Of a DNA stretch of 64,000 nucleotides, positions 56,701 through 62,700 are shown piece by piece; positions within the stretch are counted from its first letter, which is position 1, and every line of letters starts with the position of its first letter. The notes under the pieces were generated by a model. It ran no database searches. It was not told where the DNA came from and saw nothing but the letters and a program-made list of their open reading frames with translations. This DNA comes from Loripinus fragilis. Lineage: Eukaryota; Mollusca; Bivalvia; Lucinida; Lucinidae. The position numbers and the translations under genes are program-made. The DNA is taken from contig OZ026516.1 in NCBI GenBank assembly GCA_964019695.1, forward strand, positions 103,664,368 to 103,728,367, in the 5' to 3' direction.

Positions 56701-59700
56701 TCTATTCTCTGAAAATCCTCTGACTGATTCAGTAGAGCTTGAAAAAGACTGATTTTTACAGCCTAAAAGATGTGGATGTTACAGTCTTTATAGGATAGTG
56801 ACCTTGAAAATTAAATTAAGGTCGCCAAAATCTAATCAACTGTTCTTTGTGCCACAATGATGCAATATATAAAGTTTGGCCAGAATCAATTGTTCAATTC
56901 AAGACATAGGTCCAGATAAGGATAGTTTGTGCACCAAAATTGCATTTATTTCATTACCCATCCATTTAAACATGTGCCTGGGGTGATCAAACAAACAATC
57001 TCATTGAGATGGTTCTTTTGAGTACCCACATCATTTGTTTTGGATGAGAAATAAGAAAAACAACTTTCCAATACACACTCTTATCTAGAGGCCTGAAAGA
57101 GATAACATGCAGAAACCAAATTTAAATTAGACATTTCAAAGTGCTGATGTGACCTCGAAGGCCAAGGTCACCAAAATCTAATCAACTCTTAATGTCCGCC
57201 TTAGTATGTTTGGACTGGTTCAGAAGATAGTATGCGGAAATGGCTGATGTTTACAGTCTATATAGGATTGTGACCTTGAAAATTAGGTCAAGGTCACCAA
57301 AGTCTTATCAACTGTTTATTGTGTCACAATGAAACAATACATATATAGAATTTTGTTGTTCAGTTCAAGGGATAACGCATGAAAACACTATTTTGGTCAA
57401 AATTTGACATTTCAAAGCACTGGTGTGACCTTGAAATATGTAAGTTTGGCCACTGGTTCAGAAGATAGTGCAAAGCTACTTAGAATGGATGCCGACAGGA
57501 CCCACAACAAAACCACTATGTCCCCCTCTCTTCGGACACCCCTAAATGGGTACTTTTACAACAGTGAAGACCCAGATTATGCAGCATTTTACCAGGGTCT
57601 ACATTGTAAAGGTAAACGAGATCTTCAGACAAAAGAATACAATATTTTTTTTTAATTTTATAACCTGACACTCCTAGATATGTACAATGCACTATCCCAA
57701 ATTTATTGTATCAAACCAGAAAGAAGAATCCATTAGTATATCAAGGGTTAACATCTAGAGCAGTACTGTTTTAACCTATAAAGCGCCACCTACAATTTGC
57801 AGCAGACAACAATTTCAAATTTTGCTGCTTTTTCAAAAATAACAAATAAGGCATGATATTTCATGGGAATTGTCTGTTGGCAGACAATCCTCATAAAATA
57901 TAAAACCTTATTTTTATCGAAAATTAAGAAAGATGTCACAAAATTTGTTGTCTGCTGCAGTCGTGATTGGCGCTTTAAGGGTTAAAACTGCACACAGAAT
58001 TATGAAAAAAGTGATGCAAAGAGCGTGCTTATCACTCGAAAACAGTATGTCATTTGAGCAAAGTTTTGAACTGTTTAACCATAATAGAATATTACCAGAT
58101 ATACAATCATTCGATTCAGTAGTTCCCTCTGACTGTGTGGTATCTCCATCACGACAGCGTGTGCACTCTTCACTACCAGTAGAGTTCTCATAGGTTCCTA
58201 AAGGACATGCCCGACACGATTTAGTTTCCTGGTCAAAAAACTCTCCAGCAGCACAAATCTCTGTAAAACACGATTTAAAACTTCGTTTTGTTTGATTTGA
58301 TTCTTTACGTCCCATCAACAATCTTTCACTTAAACAGGGACGGATATTCCTGGGTTGAAACAGTACTAAGCTAGGTTAAAGGTGTCTTGCTCAAGGACCA
58401 CAACGCAGTGACGCCGGTGAGGCTTGAACCCGCGGCCCCTCGGTCTCTAGTCATGCACTCTACCACTGAGCCACTGCGCTCCCTTAAAACTTAGTATTCG
58501 GGAAACCCTTAAACAAGTACTTTTGAAAACAGTGAAGACCCAGATGAAATGCAGCATAATGCTGCATTTTCATCTGGGTCTACACTGTTTGAAAAAGTTA
58601 AAAAGAGCTTCAGACAAAAAATACGACTTTTTTTTTGAAAATTATAACCTGACACCCCAAGATATGTACAAATGACTATCCCAAATTTATTGTACCAAAC
58701 CAGAAGGAAAAATCCATTCCTATACAAAGGGTTAAAACTATTTGCATTATTGGTAACTTAAATTAAAAGAGCTGCCTGATCTTGGTCTGCTCCGTTTGCA
58801 AAAGCGTTAAAACGTGGCTCTATGAGGTATCTTCTTTTTTTACAAGTGCATTAGAATAGGGATAACTTTATTCAAATCTTATTTAGACGAGGTGTAATGT
58901 TGGTAATGGTTTTACAGTTTTTGTTTGCTTGTTTGTTTGATTTGATTCTTTATGTCCCATCAACAATCTTTCAGTTAAACATGGACGGGTCTTCCTGGGT
59001 TGAACCAGTACTAAGCTAGGATAAATGTGTCTTGCTCAAGAACCACAACGCAGTGAGGCTCGAACCAGCAGCCCCTCGGTAGACAAGGTGTAATGTTGGT
59101 AATGGTTTTACAGTTGAACATAACTCTTTATTCCTCTGATCTTAGATCATCTAGTGCTTAACACGACTTCAAAGGTCCAGATAAACAAAAGTTTTGCAAA
59201 TATTTTCTTATCCATCAATTTTAACATTCGTTTTGGGTGCTCAAAAGAACGGTCTCATTGAGATGGTTCTAATTTCACAGGGTTCATACAAACAAGATTG
59301 TGCAAAATTCAAGGACTTTTTAAGGAGTTCTCAAAGACTTTCCTACTGTTTTCAAGGACTGAAAACTTATGAAAAATACTGATTTACACGTTAAAATTCT
59401 ACTTCTGAAATGCTAGAGTCCATTACTAAATATGTTAGCTTAAGATACAGTGAGCCACTTTAGTTACGCACCACTTATAAAATGTAAAATTACTGGAAAA
59501 AGACATATGCTATTTTTTTTTCTGAGACTATCAGCGTAAAACGCATCTATATGTGCATTAGCCATTGAAATTTTATCGTGATCCAATGAGAAACAAGTGA
59601 GAAAATGGATCATGAAGAGCACTACCCTCAAAACACCATTTCACATCGCATTATTTCGAATGAAACTCAGATCACATTGCACTTTTTCAGGGTCAAATTT

Positions 59701-62700
59701 CTGCTATGCCAGAGATAAGAGCCAATTTATTCTTGGCAATATCTAAGACTGGAATGTGTTTGTTAACTTTATAGTTTTTTTAAACATTTACTATTTTGGT
59801 TCCCAGCTGACCAAGGTTTGAAAAAATTTGATTTTTTTACTTTTTTTAAAGTTAGTTTAAATTTGGTGGTCATGGTGTTGACGTGAGTAATGACGTCACT
59901 ACTACCAAGGCTATAAGACGTGTCAATGATAAGATATTTTAGTATTTTGATACTTCTATGTCAACAAGTGACTCATTACAAAACAATTTGCGAAGGAAAA
60001 TCTGTTTGATTATTGTAACTGGCCTTAATATACCGTCAAAACGATTATTTTTATAAAAAGTAACAGAGTACCACACATCAACGACCGAAAAAGGGGATTT
60101 TACTTGAATAAAGCAATTGTTTTGGGTGTTTTTTTCTGTCACAATGATCGCCATGGATAATTCTTAGAGCAAAGTCCATATAGAAAATATAGACGTTCAG
60201 GTTGCACGAGCATTTTTGTCAAAAATGCCTTTGAAGTTGCAGAATGATTGGCATGAGTGATTTTGATATTTTTTCTATGTCATCAAACAGATAAAATGTC
60301 AAAAAGTAAATGATCATAGAGAATGTTTGATTCCAGCATTTTGTCTCAAAATGTGGGCCCTGAAAAGGTGGTGCGAAACTAAAGTGGCTCACTGTAGTTA
60401 GTTTAAAATTGTGGTGCCTTTATTTGGTGCAGCATATGCTGCATCACATACTGATTTAGGTCTCCAAAATCCTCCTGTAAATGGTAAAATTCAAGGTCTT
60501 TTCAAGGCTTTTGAGTGTTTTTTCAAGTACTTTTCAAGGCAAATTTTATTTTCAAGGACTTTTCAAAACAGTCCTGTATATTCAAGTACTTTTCAAACCT
60601 GTGCGAACCCTGTTTCAGTACCCACAACATTATGGTTTGGCTGAGAAATAAGAAAATTATTATGCACTCTTTTATCTAAATTCCTACATGACTCATATTG
60701 TATAAACTCACCTTTACATCCAGTGCCATCCGTTGTGGTGTGTACTGCACCGGCAGGACATGTTGGACAGGGGCAGGTCAAACACTCCGGCTGTCCTGAA
60801 GTAGGCTGGTACTCGCCAGATGAGCAGGGTATACAAACCGTGGGCATACCAGGACCACTGGCTGGCTGGACAGTTCCTGGTTCACAATCCACGCACTCTT
60901 GTGTAGCTATCACTAACCGCTGACCAGGCAGACAACCTTTAACCAGATATTGAGAATAAGTCAGTTTGTGTTTAACCCTTTAAACCGCCAAGAAAAAAAA
61001 GCATCTGAAAATGTTGTCTGCTGAAGTCATCTGTTTCAAATAATTGCCTAACATTACTGACAAATTAAGGATAGAAGCAAACAGCGTGGACCCAGAACAG
61101 ACTGCTCCTGTAGGAGCAGTCTGATCTGGGTCCACACTGTTTGCCATAGAGGCTTCTTAAACATTTCAGCAGACGAGAAAAGCAGACGACTTTTGTTGCG
61201 ATTGGCGCATTAAGGGTTAATGTCCAGACAACAGCTAACAGTGATTTTATTTGGCCATTTTTACCCCCTTATATGGGAGTCATTCCCAATCCAATTTTCT
61301 CAATTTCATGTATTTTAGCACTTATTTTCCCAATTTTTATGAAATATTTTCCCAAATGTTCAGGAAAAGGTAGCTTCCAAAAATCCCAAATAAAATCACT
61401 GGCTTAGGTCACATGGAGACGGCATGGGCCATGGCTTAGAGACTCAGAATGCCTGGGTACAAGGCGAGTGGTTTATCCACTACATCACAGCAGTCAGACT
61501 TGGAGGATACAGATATCACTTTATTTGAGTCTCAACCTGAGACAACCTGTTTTTGTTGCCATTCAGAACTCTCTGCTATTTCTGTAGAATAAGACTTCGG
61601 GTGTACACCGAGTTGCTACTTTGGTCACATGATAATGATGTCATTGAAATCATGCCAACAAAATATTTTGGGATATTGGAGGTGTTTTGATAAATTTTCA
61701 ATGGGGCTTGTCAAGCATTTTATCTCATTTTCGTACTGAGCTAAATGAGAATTCAATAATACACAAGCACAAATGTTGGATTCTAATTGTGATATGACAA
61801 AAAAATTATTTATCATATTGACATTACAATTCCTCATGTATTTTTGAATTTATCAAACAAGTTGGGGAAAAGAGATAAAAAGCTGGACATGTTAAGAGTT
61901 TTATCTCATTTTCAAAACTACATGTAGTTTAATAAATTCAATAAAACAGAGCAAGAAAGTGGGATTTTTTTTATAATATGACATTAGAATAACTTTGAAT
62001 TATACTTTTGGCACAAAATTGTTGTGAATTAAATTATTTTTGCAACATTATTATAGACATCATTACATAACGTAACCCTTAAAGCGCCACCTTTAATGTG
62101 CAGCAGACGACAATTTCAAATTGTGCCGCTTTTTCAAAAATAACAAATAAGGCAGATGATTCTCATGAAGTATCATGTCTTATTTTTTTTAAATTAGGAA
62201 AGATGTTGGAAAATTTGTCGTCTGCTGCAGTTGTTATTGGCGCTTTAAGGGTTAAATAGATATTTGAACCACTAGTGGTATATCCATTATAATGCATGGC
62301 ATTATATCACTCCCGGGCATGATGTCATGTGGTAAACATCTTTTCCAATAAATGCTTAAATGGATGACTGAGCTTATGACATTGAAGCTTAATTCTTGCA
62401 TAGATATCTATTCTCATAGCTGTATTAACCCATTGTCAATTGAACAAAAATCCGTGTTCAAATCAGGAGATTCACACGCTGTTTGAACATGGGTTTTAAC
62501 ATGATAATACTTAAAATGAGCCCAGAGTTATTTACATGATTTTATATACAGAAAGCATTGCGGACCAGAATGATCATTTCGCCCATGCTTTTGTCTGAGA
62601 AAATGTTGCTTATGACTATGACGTTAATACGTACGAAAGTTTACAGCCACGCCATTTTGTTTAGAGAAATCCACTGTAAGAAAAGGGATATTTGAATGTT

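Larger units (their letters stand above)
59165..60690. repeat. Three-level nested insertion (MITE-E copy 6 outermost)
   Basis: MITE-E (59165-59272 and 60618-60690) is interrupted by a TTCAAGGACTTTT element (59278-60612) with TTTCA on both sides. That element is interrupted by a CAGTGAGCC element (59448-60394) with TA flanks. Confidence 0.85.
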
